A stretch of 64,000 bases of DNA, from positions 1,116,001 to 1,180,000 of the forward strand of contig NZ_SDLR01000001.1 of the NCBI RefSeq assembly GCF_004522215.1. Direction: 5' to 3'. Numbering within the stretch: the stretch's first letter is position 1; the number at the start of each line of letters is the position of its first letter. Positions 51,226-59,486 of the stretch are shown piece by piece. The position numbers were made by a program, and so were the translations under genes. This DNA is from Ammoniphilus sp. YIM 78166. GTDB lineage: Bacteria; Bacillota; Bacilli; Aneurinibacillales; RAOX-1. The notes beneath the pieces were generated by a model, which ran no database searches, had not been told where the DNA came from, and saw only the letters and a list, made by a program, of their open reading frames with translations.

Positions 51226-51366
51226 TTAATTTTTATGGTATTTGTCGAGTAGGGCTGCCAGTTTATCTACTGACCAATAAAATAGATTCAACACCCAAAC
51301 GATGAAAGTGATGAAAAGAATGGCACATGCAATGAACAAGAGGTTTAAGATCATAGGAGAAATCAT
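51226..51366 (-). CDS. Small single-pass membrane protein, 46 aa
   Basis: ATG at 51366 behind GGGAGGAG. One helix (ILNLLFIACAILFITFIVWV, residues about 6-25) then WSVDKLAALLDKYHKN. It ends near the terminator shared with the convergent Cys-rich gene. Function unknown. Confidence 0.65.
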   Translation of the reverse strand: MISPMILNLLFIACAILFITFIVWVLNLFYWSVDKLAALLDKYHKN

Positions 51367-51405
51367 GGCTGATCATCTCCTCCCCTAGGCGATCTAAAAA
51401 CGTAC

Positions 51406-51603
51406 TCATGCCTTTCTATAGGGAACCTGAGTTTGACTGTAGTAATGGTTGAGCACTTTATCCAATCTTTGACTGAGTCTGATTGCTTCGGAATCCATAA
51501 AGCCTTTGGCCATTACCACAGCGTATAATTGATCACGAATCCTCAATACAGCGTGTCTGAGACTCTGTTGCTTCGTACTCCGTAATGTCCGTGATGATAC
51601 CAA
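51406..51603 (-). CDS. Spo0E-like aspartyl phosphatase segment
   Basis: 65 residues from a TTG. The C-terminal region LRIRDQLYAVVMAKGFMDSEAIRLSQRLDKVLNHYY carries the Spo0E motif SQ-LD that dephosphorylates Spo0A (quoted in part). The ribosome site is poor and the frame overlaps the PAS gene by 71 bases. A single extra base near 51560 explains the split: deleting one G in GAAGCAACAG gives continuous ITEYEQQSLRHAVLRIRD. It is probably the output domain of a PAS-Spo0E protein. Confidence 0.7.
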   Translation of the reverse strand: MVSSRTLRSTKQQSLRHAVLRIRDQLYAVVMAKGFMDSEAIRLSQRLDKVLNHYYSQTQVPYRKA

Positions 51604-52000
51604 TATATCCAGTTACTTCCTCTTTGTCATTTTTCAACGCAATAATATGCAAGGACTCAAGATAGATATTACCGTCTTTTCGTCGATCTAATACTTCTCC
51701 TATCCATTGTCCGGTTCGGATGATAGATTGCCACATGGTTTGATAAAAGGAGTTATCATGATAACCTGATTGCAATATCCTAGGGTTTTTCCCTTTTATT
51801 TCTTTAAAATTATATCCTGTTATCTTAGTAAACGCTCGATTAATATAGCGAATCTTCGAATGTCGATCAGTTATGACTACCCCGACATCACTCAATCGAG
51901 TTTGTATCAAAGGATAGAGAGGCTTGAGCAAATGCTGTTCCATAAAGTTTGGAGTTACTATGCTGGGTACCTCAAGGTCATCAAGAGTTAGAACCGACAT
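51533..52000 (-). CDS. PAS domain protein (probably N-terminal part of a PAS-Spo0E gene)
   Basis: 155 residues from the ATG at 52000, with AAAGGGAAG upstream. The PAS domain (LSDVGVVITDRHSKIRYINRAFTKITGYNFKEIKGKNPRILQSG, residues about 35-140, quoted in part) has the usual ITDITE end. After that, TESQTRCIEDS looks like out-of-frame sequence. The total span to 51406 is one base more than a multiple of three, as expected for a single insertion in a fused PAS-Spo0E gene. Confidence 0.8.
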   Translation of the reverse strand: MSVLTLDDLEVPSIVTPNFMEQHLLKPLYPLIQTRLSDVGVVITDRHSKIRYINRAFTKITGYNFKEIKGKNPRILQSGYHDNSFYQTMWQSIIRTGQWIGEVLDRRKDGNIYLESLHIIALKNDKEEVTGYIGIITDITEYEATESQTRCIEDS

Positions 52001-52049
52001 GTCGTTCACTTCCCTTTATTAATTTAATTTTGAAGTTGACATCTTCTGC

Positions 52050-52262
52050 TTAGATTAAAAGTTCCTCTGAGACTTCTTTAATTGGTAGCGGAAGAGGGGG
52101 TCTGCTGCTTTTCCATCGAGCGATTCTCTTCTTGCGTCCTGGCATCCCAACTTCGCCATGATTGTCTAAAGCTAAGTGATGTACCCAATGTAAAGAATGT
52201 TCTTCAGGTTCCGATAGTTCGCAGCAAACTCTATAGATTTCGTCAAAGTTCGCGAAAGACAT
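52050..52262 (-). CDS. Hypothetical protein, 70 aa
   Basis: ATG at 52262 with AAAGGAGG ten bases upstream; a second ATG at 52271 is closer to the site. The product is soluble, with His-rich EEHSLHWVHHLALDNHGEVG. I do not recognise it. It lies 50 bases upstream of the PAS gene on the same strand, perhaps as an operon with it. Confidence 0.65.
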   Translation of the reverse strand: MSFANFDEIYRVCCELSEPEEHSLHWVHHLALDNHGEVGMPGRKKRIARWKSSRPPLPLPIKEVSEELLI

Positions 52263-52422
52263 GATCCTCATTCCTCCTTTTGATAATTATAACGTCGTTG
52301 CCTTATCCTTGTACTAATCATAACACATTCATTTAAAATAGTCAAAATATTCAGAATTAATAAGATTGCGAGCTTGTTTATGTTGAATACGAAAAAAGGC
52401 AGCAGAAATTAATCCCCCTGCC

Positions 52423-52471
52423 AAAAAGCTCGGCGACAGCCTGTAGACAGGTTGGTGCGCCGAGCTTTTTT
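52423..52471 (-). terminator. Terminator of the NlpC/P60 gene
   Basis: A 13-bp stem AAAAAGCTCGGCG with CGCCGAGCTTTTT (52423-52435 / 52458-52470), plus an inner AGCCTGT/ACAGGTT hairpin. It is usable in both directions; the minus-strand gene ends at 52484. Confidence 0.88.
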
Positions 52472-52483
52472 AGATCTAACCGC

Positions 52484-53461
52484 TTATTTACGTTCTGTTA
52501 ATCCTGTTTTAGCCATCGCTACATCGCGTGCTTCTGTTCCATTATCAGCAATCACTCGTTTCCCATAAAGGAAGGTCTTAGACAAATAATTATTCTTCTT
52601 GGCATCCATGGTTTGAATAATCACACCGCCTTTTGGGAAGCTGTGAAGGACATCAATTGAGCCGTCAGCACGAACTTCCTTAACAATACCAACATGCCCA
52701 TTTCGGCGATAATCGCCTGCTTTGTATTTTTCGTAGTTATTTTCAGTGGTAAAAAAGACAAGATCTCCTTTTCGAAGCTGTTCTCGCTTAAGCTGCCTAC
52801 TTCCGTCGTTTAAAAATTGAGCTCTGGATGTCCGTTTTAGCTCAAAGCCGGCTGCTTTTGCAAAAACGTATTGAGTGAAAGAGCTGCAATCGAATCTCAT
52901 CGAGCCATCCTTTTTATAGTCAGCTCCGAGCTTGTATGGTACACCCAAATGTTTCATCCCTTCAGTAATAACCCGATCCGCTGTTACGTTCCAGGCAGGT
53001 GATGACGTATTTTTACCCTGAATTCTCTTGGCGCCAAGAAAATATTTTTTTGCTACCTCACTGGTGCGAAGATTCATCTTCTTTATCCGCTCATAAGGTT
53101 GATAGGCAATAACAAATTCTCCATTGCCTATATAGATACCTGTTGCAATCAGATGCGACTTGCTTGTCCCAAAAAATAAAACATCACCTTGCTTCAATTG
53201 TTCTGGTTTTAGGATGAGCTCTCCTTGCTTGCTTAATTCTCTCAAGCTATCTGGTAATCGGACTCCTTCCTTGGCATAGACAAAGGAAACAAAATCTGCG
53301 GATTGAAAATCAGTTATCTTATAGTTGATATAGTCCTGAGCCCGATCAGCCACCTCTTGACCTAAGGAAGCGGCAGAGGAAGTAGGGGCAAAGCCTGTTA
53401 GTAAGCCACCGAGAAGCAACGAGCCGCTTAAGGCAATATGTAATAATTTTAGCTTTTTCAT
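52484..53461 (-). CDS. Secreted tandem NlpC/P60 endopeptidase
   Basis: 325 residues from the ATG at 53461 behind GAGAGG. A signal peptide ends near ASA (about residue 30). The first NlpC/P60-like domain is degenerate: SADFVSF stands where FDCSGF is expected, so it lacks the catalytic Cys. The second has RFDCSSFTQYVF and GHVGIV with Cys and His intact. The active domain would cut peptide stems in peptidoglycan. It is divergent from another NlpC/P60 gene. Confidence 0.9.
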   Translation of the reverse strand: MKKLKLLHIALSGSLLLGGLLTGFAPTSSAASLGQEVADRAQDYINYKITDFQSADFVSFVYAKEGVRLPDSLRELSKQGELILKPEQLKQGDVLFFGTSKSHLIATGIYIGNGEFVIAYQPYERIKKMNLRTSEVAKKYFLGAKRIQGKNTSSPAWNVTADRVITEGMKHLGVPYKLGADYKKDGSMRFDCSSFTQYVFAKAAGFELKRTSRAQFLNDGSRQLKREQLRKGDLVFFTTENNYEKYKAGDYRRNGHVGIVKEVRADGSIDVLHSFPKGGVIIQTMDAKKNNYLSKTFLYGKRVIADNGTEARDVAMAKTGLTERK

Positions 53462-53691
53462 GCTGAAATTCCTCTCATTTGATGTTTTAGACAGATTTAC
53501 GTAGTTTGGTAATCTCATATAACGATAACATCATATGGAAGCGGGAGAGTAGCTTAAAATACTGGGTAAAAATAAAAATAATAGTCTTACAGATGATATT
53601 TGGTTCCATTGGTAATACAAGGAAAAGAAACCAAAGGCGAAGTAGGTAGAGTTTTGTATAAACTTATATTTTTTTCTATAATTGGATTATA

Positions 53692-53720
53692 TTGACAACT
53701 ATTGTGTCGGGAGTTATCAT
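53692..53720 (+). promoter_or_regulatory. Sigma-A promoter of the LysM-SH3-NlpC gene
   Basis: TTGACA at 53692-53697 and TATCAT at 53715-53720 with a 17-base spacer, 65 bases before the start codon. The rest of the 53462-53784 divergent region shows no further gene. Confidence 0.75.
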
Positions 53721-53784
53721 GGGATACAGAAGTAACAAAGGTTACAATTGATAGGATTAATTACCAATAACGAGGAGGAAAGCC

Positions 53785-55521
53785 ATGAGAAGAATAGCTT
53801 TAATTATGATGTTAATTTTTTCACTGTTATTCGGTTCAGTTACCTACGCTTCAAGTACATATACGGTTCAAGATGAAGACAGCCTGTTGAAAATTGCAAA
53901 TAAGTTCAATTTTACGGTCGAAGGGCTTAAACTTTATAATGGTTTATCTTCCGATGCCATTTATCCAGGACAGGAACTATTAATTCCGGAGAGATATAAA
54001 GTTCTGCAAGACGATTCCTTATTTAAGATAGCAATAAAATTGGGAATGACATTGGAAACGCTAAAGTCATTAAATCCGCAGCTTCCAAATTGGGATTATA
54101 TTGAGACTGGCCAATATATCACGATTCGCTCCACTAGCATGCAGCAAGAACCTGAGACCCCCACTTATGTTACCGTAGCGGCTGGGGATAAGGTCGAAGT
54201 CTTGACAAGAACCGCCGCCTATAACAAATCCGAAAAGTTAATTGGATACGTTAACGCCGGTGAAGTTCTTGAAGTGATTACCTCGGAGCGTCCGGATAGA
54301 ATCGACTATATCCATGTAAAAAATGACAGCGGGCAAATGGGTTATATTTCTGCTTCTGTTAAAATTGTCAAACAAGTGTTAATCGGGTTACCGGAAGAAC
54401 TGGAGCCTGAATCTGGTCCCATAATCGTTGAACCTGAGCCAGCACCGGAGCCTACACCAGTCGTAGTTCAACCTGCGCCTATCAGCTATATTAAGGTAGC
54501 AGCTGGGGATAAGGTCGAAACCTTGACAAGAACCGCCGCCTATAACAAATCCGAAAAGCTAATTGGATACGTCAACGCCGGTGAAGTTCTTGAAGTAATA
54601 ACCTCGGAACGTCCGGATAGAACCGACTATATCCATGTAAAAAATGACAGCGGGCAAATGGGTTATATTTCTGCTTCTGTTAAAATTGTCAAACAAGTGT
54701 TAATCGGGTTACCGGAAGAACTGGAGCCTGAATCTGGTCCCATAATCGTTGAACCTGAGCCAGCACCGGAGCCTACACCAGTCGTAGTTCAACCTGCGCC
54801 TATCAGCTATATTAAGGTAGCAGCTGGGGATAAGGTCGAAACCTTGACAAGAACCGCCGCCTATAACAAATCCGAAAAGCTAATTGGATACGTCAACGCC
54901 GGTGAAGTTCTTGAAGTAATAACCTCGGAACGTCCGGATAGAACCGACTATATCCATGTAAAAAATGACAGCGGGCAAATGGGTTATATTTCTGCTTCGG
55001 ATAAAGTCGTTAAGTTTCTGCCACCAGTAAAACCAGAATGGGAAGTAAAAGCTGACAAAGTACTGGACTTAGCTGATAACTATTTAGGCACACCCTATAA
55101 GTATGGCGCTAGAGGAATCTTCACCTCTGAATTCACCACAGACTATTTTGATTGCAGCTCTTTTACTCAAGCGGCGTTATGGGTGGGAGCCGGTATCAAG
55201 GTAGGAAGAGGGGCAAGACAGCAATGGAATTCTGGCGGCACAGAAGTGAAATGGGGAGAATGGAGAAAAGGCGACTTAATCTTTAACGCAACGGCCACTA
55301 CGTATAAGAATTATGATAGAGATGATATTAACTTCATCGGTCATGTCGGATTCTTCTACGGATATGGCGAAATCAAAAGCGCTTACAGTGTGGATATGAA
55401 TAGCCAGATAAAGCGACCCATTATGCTTCATACCTGGGGAGATAAAGGGGTGCGTTTTGAATATATCGACAAAACCTGGATTGAAAGAGGATATTTTGGG
55501 GCGAAGAGATTTATCCAATAA
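53785..55521 (+). CDS. LysM x2 - SH3 x3 - NlpC/P60 wall hydrolase
   Basis: 578 residues with signal peptide (residues 1-22). Two LysM units start near 24 (YTVQDEDSLLKIA) and 71 (YKVLQDDSLFKIA). Three SH3-like units (DKVE-LTRTAAYNKSEKLIGY) begin near 133, 240 and 347, joined by Pro/Glu linkers (EPEPAPEPTP). The C-terminal NlpC/P60 domain has the catalytic Cys in YFDCSSFTQ and His in FIGHVGFF. It is secreted and probably trims peptidoglycan. The SH3-linker units are almost identical DNA repeats. Confidence 0.93.
   Translation: MRRIALIMMLIFSLLFGSVTYASSTYTVQDEDSLLKIANKFNFTVEGLKLYNGLSSDAIYPGQELLIPERYKVLQDDSLFKIAIKLGMTLETLKSLNPQLPNWDYIETGQYITIRSTSMQQEPETPTYVTVAAGDKVEVLTRTAAYNKSEKLIGYVNAGEVLEVITSERPDRIDYIHVKNDSGQMGYISASVKIVKQVLIGLPEELEPESGPIIVEPEPAPEPTPVVVQPAPISYIKVAAGDKVETLTRTAAYNKSEKLIGYVNAGEVLEVITSERPDRTDYIHVKNDSGQMGYISASVKIVKQVLIGLPEELEPESGPIIVEPEPAPEPTPVVVQPAPISYIKVAAGDKVETLTRTAAYNKSEKLIGYVNAGEVLEVITSERPDRTDYIHVKNDSGQMGYISASDKVVKFLPPVKPEWEVKADKVLDLADNYLGTPYKYGARGIFTSEFTTDYFDCSSFTQAALWVGAGIKVGRGARQQWNSGGTEVKWGEWRKGDLIFNATATTYKNYDRDDINFIGHVGFFYGYGEIKSAYSVDMNSQIKRPIMLHTWGDKGVRFEYIDKTWIERGYFGAKRFIQ
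54178..54998 (+). repeat. Tandem 321-bp repeat (SH3 plus linker)
   Basis: Units start at about 54181, 54502 and 54823, each 321 bp (107 codons), the last partial without a linker. Units 2 and 3 agree wherever I compared them; unit 1 differs at a few bases. This is recent in-frame amplification. Confidence 0.95.
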
Positions 55522-55524
55522 AAG

Positions 55525-55555
55525 AAAAGCTGCTCTTTTTGGAGAGCAGCTTTTT
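55525..55555 (+). terminator. Terminator after the wall hydrolase gene
   Basis: AAAAGCTGCTCT (55525-55536) pairs with AGAGCAGCTTTT (55543-55554), then T. Confidence 0.9.
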
Positions 55556-55634
55556 GCTTTAGTGCTCCGGCATGAGTACAGACCGTACAAGCATATAAAT
55601 AGCTAAGGGGTAATTTAATGAAGGAGGCATACCT

Positions 55635-57095
55635 ATGATCGAAAAAATGTATATCGATGGAGAATGGGTCTTAGCGGAAAGTGGTGAAACACGCGAGATA
55701 TTGAATCCGGCTACAGAGAAAGTCATTGCCACGGTCACGGAAGGAGCGGAACCGGATGCATTTAAAGCGATCACGGCGGCCCGAAGGGCTTTTGACCATG
55801 ACGGCTGGTCAGAGGTCGCGGCATTGGAGCGAGCGAGACTACTTTATGCAGTAGCGAATAAGCTTGAAGAAAGAGCCGAAGAGTTTGCTGAATTAGACAT
55901 GCTCGATAACGGAAAGCCGCTTCGAGAAGCCCAATTCGATGTGAGTGATGCCGTAGGTTGTTTTCGATATTATGCGGGAATCGTTTCGAAGCCGCAAGGG
56001 CAAACCTACAATGTACCGGATGCCATGCAAGCGATGGTCGTGAGAGAGCCGATCGGGGTTTGTGGACAAATTACTCCTTGGAACTATCCACTACTCATGG
56101 CCGTATGGAAGCTCGCGCCCGCCCTTGCTGCTGGAAACACCGTGGTGTTCAAGCCTTCTGAGATCACTCCGCTGTCTGCGATTAAGCTGTTTGCAATCTT
56201 TGAGGAAGTGGGATTTCCCAAAGGGGTTTGCAATCTTGTTCTAGGTGCAGGGCCAACCGTCGGGCAAACGATCGCTGCCAGTCATGAAGTGGATAAAATA
56301 GCCTTTACAGGAGGTACGGTCACGGGTCGAAAAATCATGGAAGCAGCCACTGGAAACTTAAAGAAGATATCTCTTGAGCTCGGCGGAAAATCGCCTAATA
56401 TCGTGTTTGACGATGTAGATTTAGAAACTGCAGTAGATTGGGCGCTTTTTGCCATATTCGCGAATCAAGGACAAGTCTGTTCTGCAGGATCACGGTTACT
56501 TCTGCAAGAGAGCATTCATGATAGGTTTGTAGAGCTCTTAGTAGATCGTGCCCAGAAGATTGAAGTAGGTCCGGGAAATGAACCGAACAGTGAAATGGGT
56601 CCGCTGATTTCCGAAGCACATATGAACAAGGTTTTGAAGTATATTCAGATCGGCCTTGCAGAAGGAGCTACCCTCGCTTGCGGTGGCAAGCGGATTAACC
56701 GAAAAGGTTATTTTGTCGAGCCTACCATTTTCACCAATACCCATCCAGAAATGCAAATTGTTCAGGAAGAAATCTTTGGACCCGTTCTGGTAGTACAGAA
56801 ATTCAAAGATGAAGGAGAAGCAGTTCGCTTGGCGAATAATACAATTTACGGCTTAGCAGGCGCTGTTTTTACCAAGGATGGAGCGAGAGCGCAGAGAATA
56901 ATTCGCAAGCTAAGAGCCGGCATCACGTGGATAAACGCCTATCATCCTACCTACAACGAAGCGCCTTGGGGCGGCTATAAGCAGAGCGGAATCGGCCGAG
57001 AGCTGGGTACCTTTGGCTACGAAGCTTATACCGAAGTGAAGCAGATTAATATTAATCTACTGGATGAGCCAGTGGGTTGGTTTAAAAGGGAGTAG
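55635..57095 (+). CDS. Betaine-aldehyde dehydrogenase-like enzyme (GbsA type)
   Basis: 486 residues, RBS AAGGAGG. Close to B. subtilis GbsA as I recall it: EPIGVCGQITPWNYPLL, KPSEITPL, FTGGTVTGRKIM, Glu in LELGGKSPNIVF, nucleophile in GQVCSAGSRLLL (Cys near 282), EEIFGPVLVV, WGGYKQSGIGRELG and the EYTEVK-like end with WF. It oxidises betaine aldehyde or a similar amino aldehyde with NAD. gbsB and gbsR are not adjacent, so the choline link is not proven. Confidence 0.92.
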   Translation: MIEKMYIDGEWVLAESGETREILNPATEKVIATVTEGAEPDAFKAITAARRAFDHDGWSEVAALERARLLYAVANKLEERAEEFAELDMLDNGKPLREAQFDVSDAVGCFRYYAGIVSKPQGQTYNVPDAMQAMVVREPIGVCGQITPWNYPLLMAVWKLAPALAAGNTVVFKPSEITPLSAIKLFAIFEEVGFPKGVCNLVLGAGPTVGQTIAASHEVDKIAFTGGTVTGRKIMEAATGNLKKISLELGGKSPNIVFDDVDLETAVDWALFAIFANQGQVCSAGSRLLLQESIHDRFVELLVDRAQKIEVGPGNEPNSEMGPLISEAHMNKVLKYIQIGLAEGATLACGGKRINRKGYFVEPTIFTNTHPEMQIVQEEIFGPVLVVQKFKDEGEAVRLANNTIYGLAGAVFTKDGARAQRIIRKLRAGITWINAYHPTYNEAPWGGYKQSGIGRELGTFGYEAYTEVKQININLLDEPVGWFKRE

Positions 57096-57124
57096 TAAAT
57101 ATGGAGATATACCACGGAACCAAT

Positions 57125-57148
57125 AAACCTCCCGAAATCGGGAGGTTT
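57125..57148. terminator. Hairpin after GbsA-like gene
   Basis: AAACCTCCCGA (57125-57135) pairs with TCGGGAGGTTT (57138-57148); only ACATTTT follows. Confidence 0.6.
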
Positions 57149-57174
57149 ACATTTTCGTAAAGGAGGGAAGTCCT

Positions 57175-57762
57175 TTGTCCGACAACCTAACTACCGTATT
57201 GGTAAAAAAATATCAAGCCGAACGAAAACATCATAAATATGTAACCGAACTCACACAACAGCTGTTTGACTTATTACAGCCTTTACATAAGCTAGATCAA
57301 AATGATTTGGAGCTTGTTGCTCTAGCAGCGAACCTGCACGACCTGGGCCATTTCATCGGCAAAAAAGAGCATCATGAACACAGTCGTTACATCATTATGA
57401 ACGATCCCTTGTTGAATGATATGGAGGAGAGGGCACGCCAAACGTTGGGGTTGATTGTTTTAAACCATAGAAAACCAACACCACTGGAGGTGGATCCTGA
57501 GGATAGTAGAATAAAATCACTTATAGCTATCCTTCGCATCGCGGATGTCTTGGACTACGAGCATAAGCAGAAAGTGAGAATTAACCATGTTTATTATAAT
57601 ACTGAACAGCAAACCCTGCTGTTAGACATCAAATGGAAGAGTATTATGAAATACCAGAAAAAAGTGGAAGAAAAGCTTCAGTGGGCCGCTGATGTATGGC
57701 AAGTCGCCGTAATAGTGAAAACGAAAAAAGAGCAATTAATTGTATCACCATTCTACAAGTGA
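57175..57762 (+). CDS. HD-domain phosphohydrolase-like protein
   Basis: 195 residues, TTG start behind AAGGAGGG. H...HD metal-site residues appear in KHHKYV, NLHDLGHFIG and EHHEHSRYI, and the D in RIADVLDYEH. The fold resembles the HD portion of Ppx/GppA exopolyphosphatases without the ASKHA domain. It is a stand-alone HD protein, possibly acting on a nucleotide or polyphosphate. It ends where a minus-strand gene fragment begins. Confidence 0.85.
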   Translation: MSDNLTTVLVKKYQAERKHHKYVTELTQQLFDLLQPLHKLDQNDLELVALAANLHDLGHFIGKKEHHEHSRYIIMNDPLLNDMEERARQTLGLIVLNHRKPTPLEVDPEDSRIKSLIAILRIADVLDYEHKQKVRINHVYYNTEQQTLLLDIKWKSIMKYQKKVEEKLQWAADVWQVAVIVKTKKEQLIVSPFYK

Positions 57763-57896
57763 GCGCATTGAGCACCTGAACTGCCACCGCCAATAATAAG
57801 CACATCACAGCTAATATCCTTGTCAAGAACAGGGAATGCAGGAAATTCATCCATGGTAGTTTCCCAATAATAATTTCCGCTTTGTAAGTTCATCAT
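57753..57896 (-). pseudogene. N-terminal fragment of a FAD-dependent oxidoreductase
   Basis: The minus strand encodes MMNLQSGNYYWETTMDEFPA, then CDVLIIGGGSSGAQCAHL and TAG. This is the N-terminus of a FAD/NAD(P)-binding oxidoreductase of the kind starting with YWETTM in Bacillus. Only 47 codons remain, and the end overlaps the last bases of the HD gene. The rest was lost, probably by a deletion joining the two genes. RBS GGAAG is intact. Confidence 0.75.
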
Positions 57897-57973
57897 GCAA
57901 CACTTCCATTTCACTTTTTCTATTTTCCCACAGGATAGGAATCCGATACCAATGGGATGAGATCATATATAAT

Positions 57974-58006
57974 AAAAAAATCTCCACTCGGTGTGGAGAT
58001 TTTTTT
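57974..58006. terminator. Terminator
   Basis: AAAAAAATCTCCAC (57974-57987) pairs with GTGGAGATTTTTTT (57993-58006), loop TCGGT; bidirectional. It ends the 48-residue minus-strand gene. Confidence 0.9.
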
Positions 58007-58007
58007 A

Positions 58008-58154
58008 TTATTCTTCCTCAGGAATAATGCGATCATCTTCAATATATTCGTAATACTCATCAGAAGTAAGCTCTTCAGTACTGCGAATCTCTTCCTGTGG
58101 AGGCTCACCGTTTTCTTGTTTATATACGACGTAAGTTTCTTTTGGATCTTTCAT
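58008..58154 (-). CDS. Small acidic protein, 48 aa
   Basis: ATG at 58154 with AAGGAGATG upstream. MKDPKETYVVYKQENGEPPQ then EELTSDEYYEYIEDDRI; about a third of the residues are Glu or Asp. No family recognised. Strong terminator directly after the stop supports a real gene. Confidence 0.65.
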   Translation of the reverse strand: MKDPKETYVVYKQENGEPPQEEIRSTEELTSDEYYEYIEDDRIIPEEE

Positions 58155-58274
58155 ATTGCCAACTCATCTCCTTATCTATAACTAAAAATAGAATACCCAA
58201 AAGAAATCAAAAGGAACCGCATTGAGCCTGTGATAAATCTTTTGTAGAATAATATATAAGAATGGGGGATGATG

Positions 58275-58391
58275 ATGGATACCGTGATCTATATTGCACT
58301 CGCAGGGGCCGCTATTGGGATTATTGCCTCTGGGATCGGCTTCAGAATGATGATGAAAAACACAATAAACCAGATGAAAAAGGATAAGTAA
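58275..58391 (+). CDS. Small membrane protein, 38 aa
   Basis: GGGGGATG then three in-frame ATGs (58269, 58272, 58275); the last is taken. One helix (VIYIALAGAAIGIIASGIGF) followed by a basic tail MMMKNTINQMKKDK. Ends at a strong terminator. Confidence 0.6.
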   Translation: MDTVIYIALAGAAIGIIASGIGFRMMMKNTINQMKKDK

Positions 58392-58401
58392 ACCCGCCCA
58401 T

Positions 58402-58435
58402 AAACAAACCACCCATCACTGGGTGGTTTGTTTTT
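58402..58435. terminator. Bidirectional terminator
   Basis: AAACAAACCACCCA (58402-58415) pairs with TGGGTGGTTTGTTT (58420-58433). It serves the small membrane protein and the convergent DUF4871 gene, whose stop lies inside. Confidence 0.92.
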
Positions 58436-58895
58436 CGTGGACCTCCACGATAATGCTGCCATAGTGTATGTCACGGACATAAGCCTCTAGTTTCCATAGG
58501 CCTGGTAACGGCAACGACATGTGTGAAGGGGTATGTGCATCGGCTCCGTTAATGGGCCCTCCTAAACTAGGTACATATAAGACGTTCACTTGCTCTCCCG
58601 TTTGTATATGTTTTCCTTTTACAAAAAAATCTCCATAAAGTTCCTCTGGATTGCCCCAAAGATGCCACATGTACTTTTGTATTTTATTTGGGTAAAATCG
58701 CATCACTTCTGTTTCATCATAGATGAACCCGAGTTTACCTTTTTCACCAATCATCGTATATCCATTAGACTCAAAGAGGGAGCTGGGCTTTTCCGGTGCT
58801 CCTAGGCTAGGAAGGTCGTGTTCCATGAGATCATCTGAAAAAGAGCAACCTACAAGTAACGTGATACTAATGACAAATAGAATGATAGGCCTCAT
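58416..58895 (-). CDS. DUF4871-type lipoprotein
   Basis: 159 residues with lipobox LLVGCS (Cys near 17). The YTMIGEKGKLGFIYDETEVMRFYPNKIQKYMWHLWG segment and LGGPINGADAHTPSHMSLP match the DUF4871 pattern I recall from Bacillus (quoted in part). GGAGGG lies upstream of the ATG. Its coding end overlaps the terminator stem. Function unknown. Confidence 0.82.
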   Translation of the reverse strand: MRPIILFVISITLLVGCSFSDDLMEHDLPSLGAPEKPSSLFESNGYTMIGEKGKLGFIYDETEVMRFYPNKIQKYMWHLWGNPEELYGDFFVKGKHIQTGEQVNVLYVPSLGGPINGADAHTPSHMSLPLPGLWKLEAYVRDIHYGSIIVEVHEKQTTQ

Positions 58896-58965
58896 CTTAC
58901 CCTCCTTGATTTTTATGTATCATAATATTAGACGAACCAAAGGGAAGAATAGTTACATTCATGAG

Positions 58966-59011
58966 AAAAAAACCTGGTCCTAAACGTAAGCGTTTAAGGA
59001 TCAGGTTTTTT
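58966..59011 (-). terminator. Terminator of the RHH gene
   Basis: AAAACCTGGTCCTAAACG and CGTTTAAGGATCAGGTTTT form a long, slightly bulged stem with loop TAAG, T-run at the end. Confidence 0.85.
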
Positions 59012-59013
59012 CT

Positions 59014-59328
59014 TTATTCACCAGTAATATCTTTTCTCTTTAAATTGTCAGGAAGAATAATCCCTGACTCTTCTACAATCCCATCAAGATCAATCGCCGG
59101 AGAAGAAAAGAGCTGCTGCGTAATCGTATCAAAATCCAAGGTTTCGATATTTAATCCGAAGCTTTCCGCTTGAAGCAATAGATCTTTCATTGATTCTTGC
59201 ATAGTAAGCTGTTGTGTGACCGCAAAGGCACACCATTCTGCAACCGAAATCCCCATTTGAGCGGCAATTTCCGTCAATTTTGTTAAGAGTAATGAATCGA
59301 GCTCAATGGTCACTGATCTTTTTTCCAT
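59014..59328 (-). CDS. Ribbon-helix-helix-like small protein
   Basis: 104 residues. RSVTIELDSLLLTKLTEIAAQMGISVAEWCAFAV (residues 4-38, quoted in part) has the strand-helix-helix pattern of RHH DNA-binding domains. The rest is acidic and may bind a partner. No toxin gene is adjacent, so it is not clearly an antitoxin. Confidence 0.68.
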   Translation of the reverse strand: MEKRSVTIELDSLLLTKLTEIAAQMGISVAEWCAFAVTQQLTMQESMKDLLLQAESFGLNIETLDFDTITQQLFSSPAIDLDGIVEESGIILPDNLKRKDITGE

Positions 59329-59486
59329 GTCGATTTACCTCCTAGGCTAGTTATTGGATATCCTATTCGAAAAGGGAGAAGGTGGTAACAGATCGACCCA
59401 TTTTTTTTACGAAGCTCTTGAAATTTTAAACCCATTAGGTTAATTTTAAACTATAGAGTATAAAAATGTGTATGAAGGTGGTCATT

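Noticed and set aside
54178..54998. Possible CRISPR-like or mobile repeat
   Set aside because: Units are 321 bp, in frame and encode SH3 plus linker segments; there are no spacers or transposase.
57644..57850. Minus-strand 68-codon hydrophobic frame
   Set aside because: It overlaps the oxidoreductase fragment in another frame, and that fragment explains the sequence better.
59014..59328. Antitoxin of a toxin-antitoxin pair
   Set aside because: The N-terminus is RHH-like, but no small toxin gene lies next to it on either strand.
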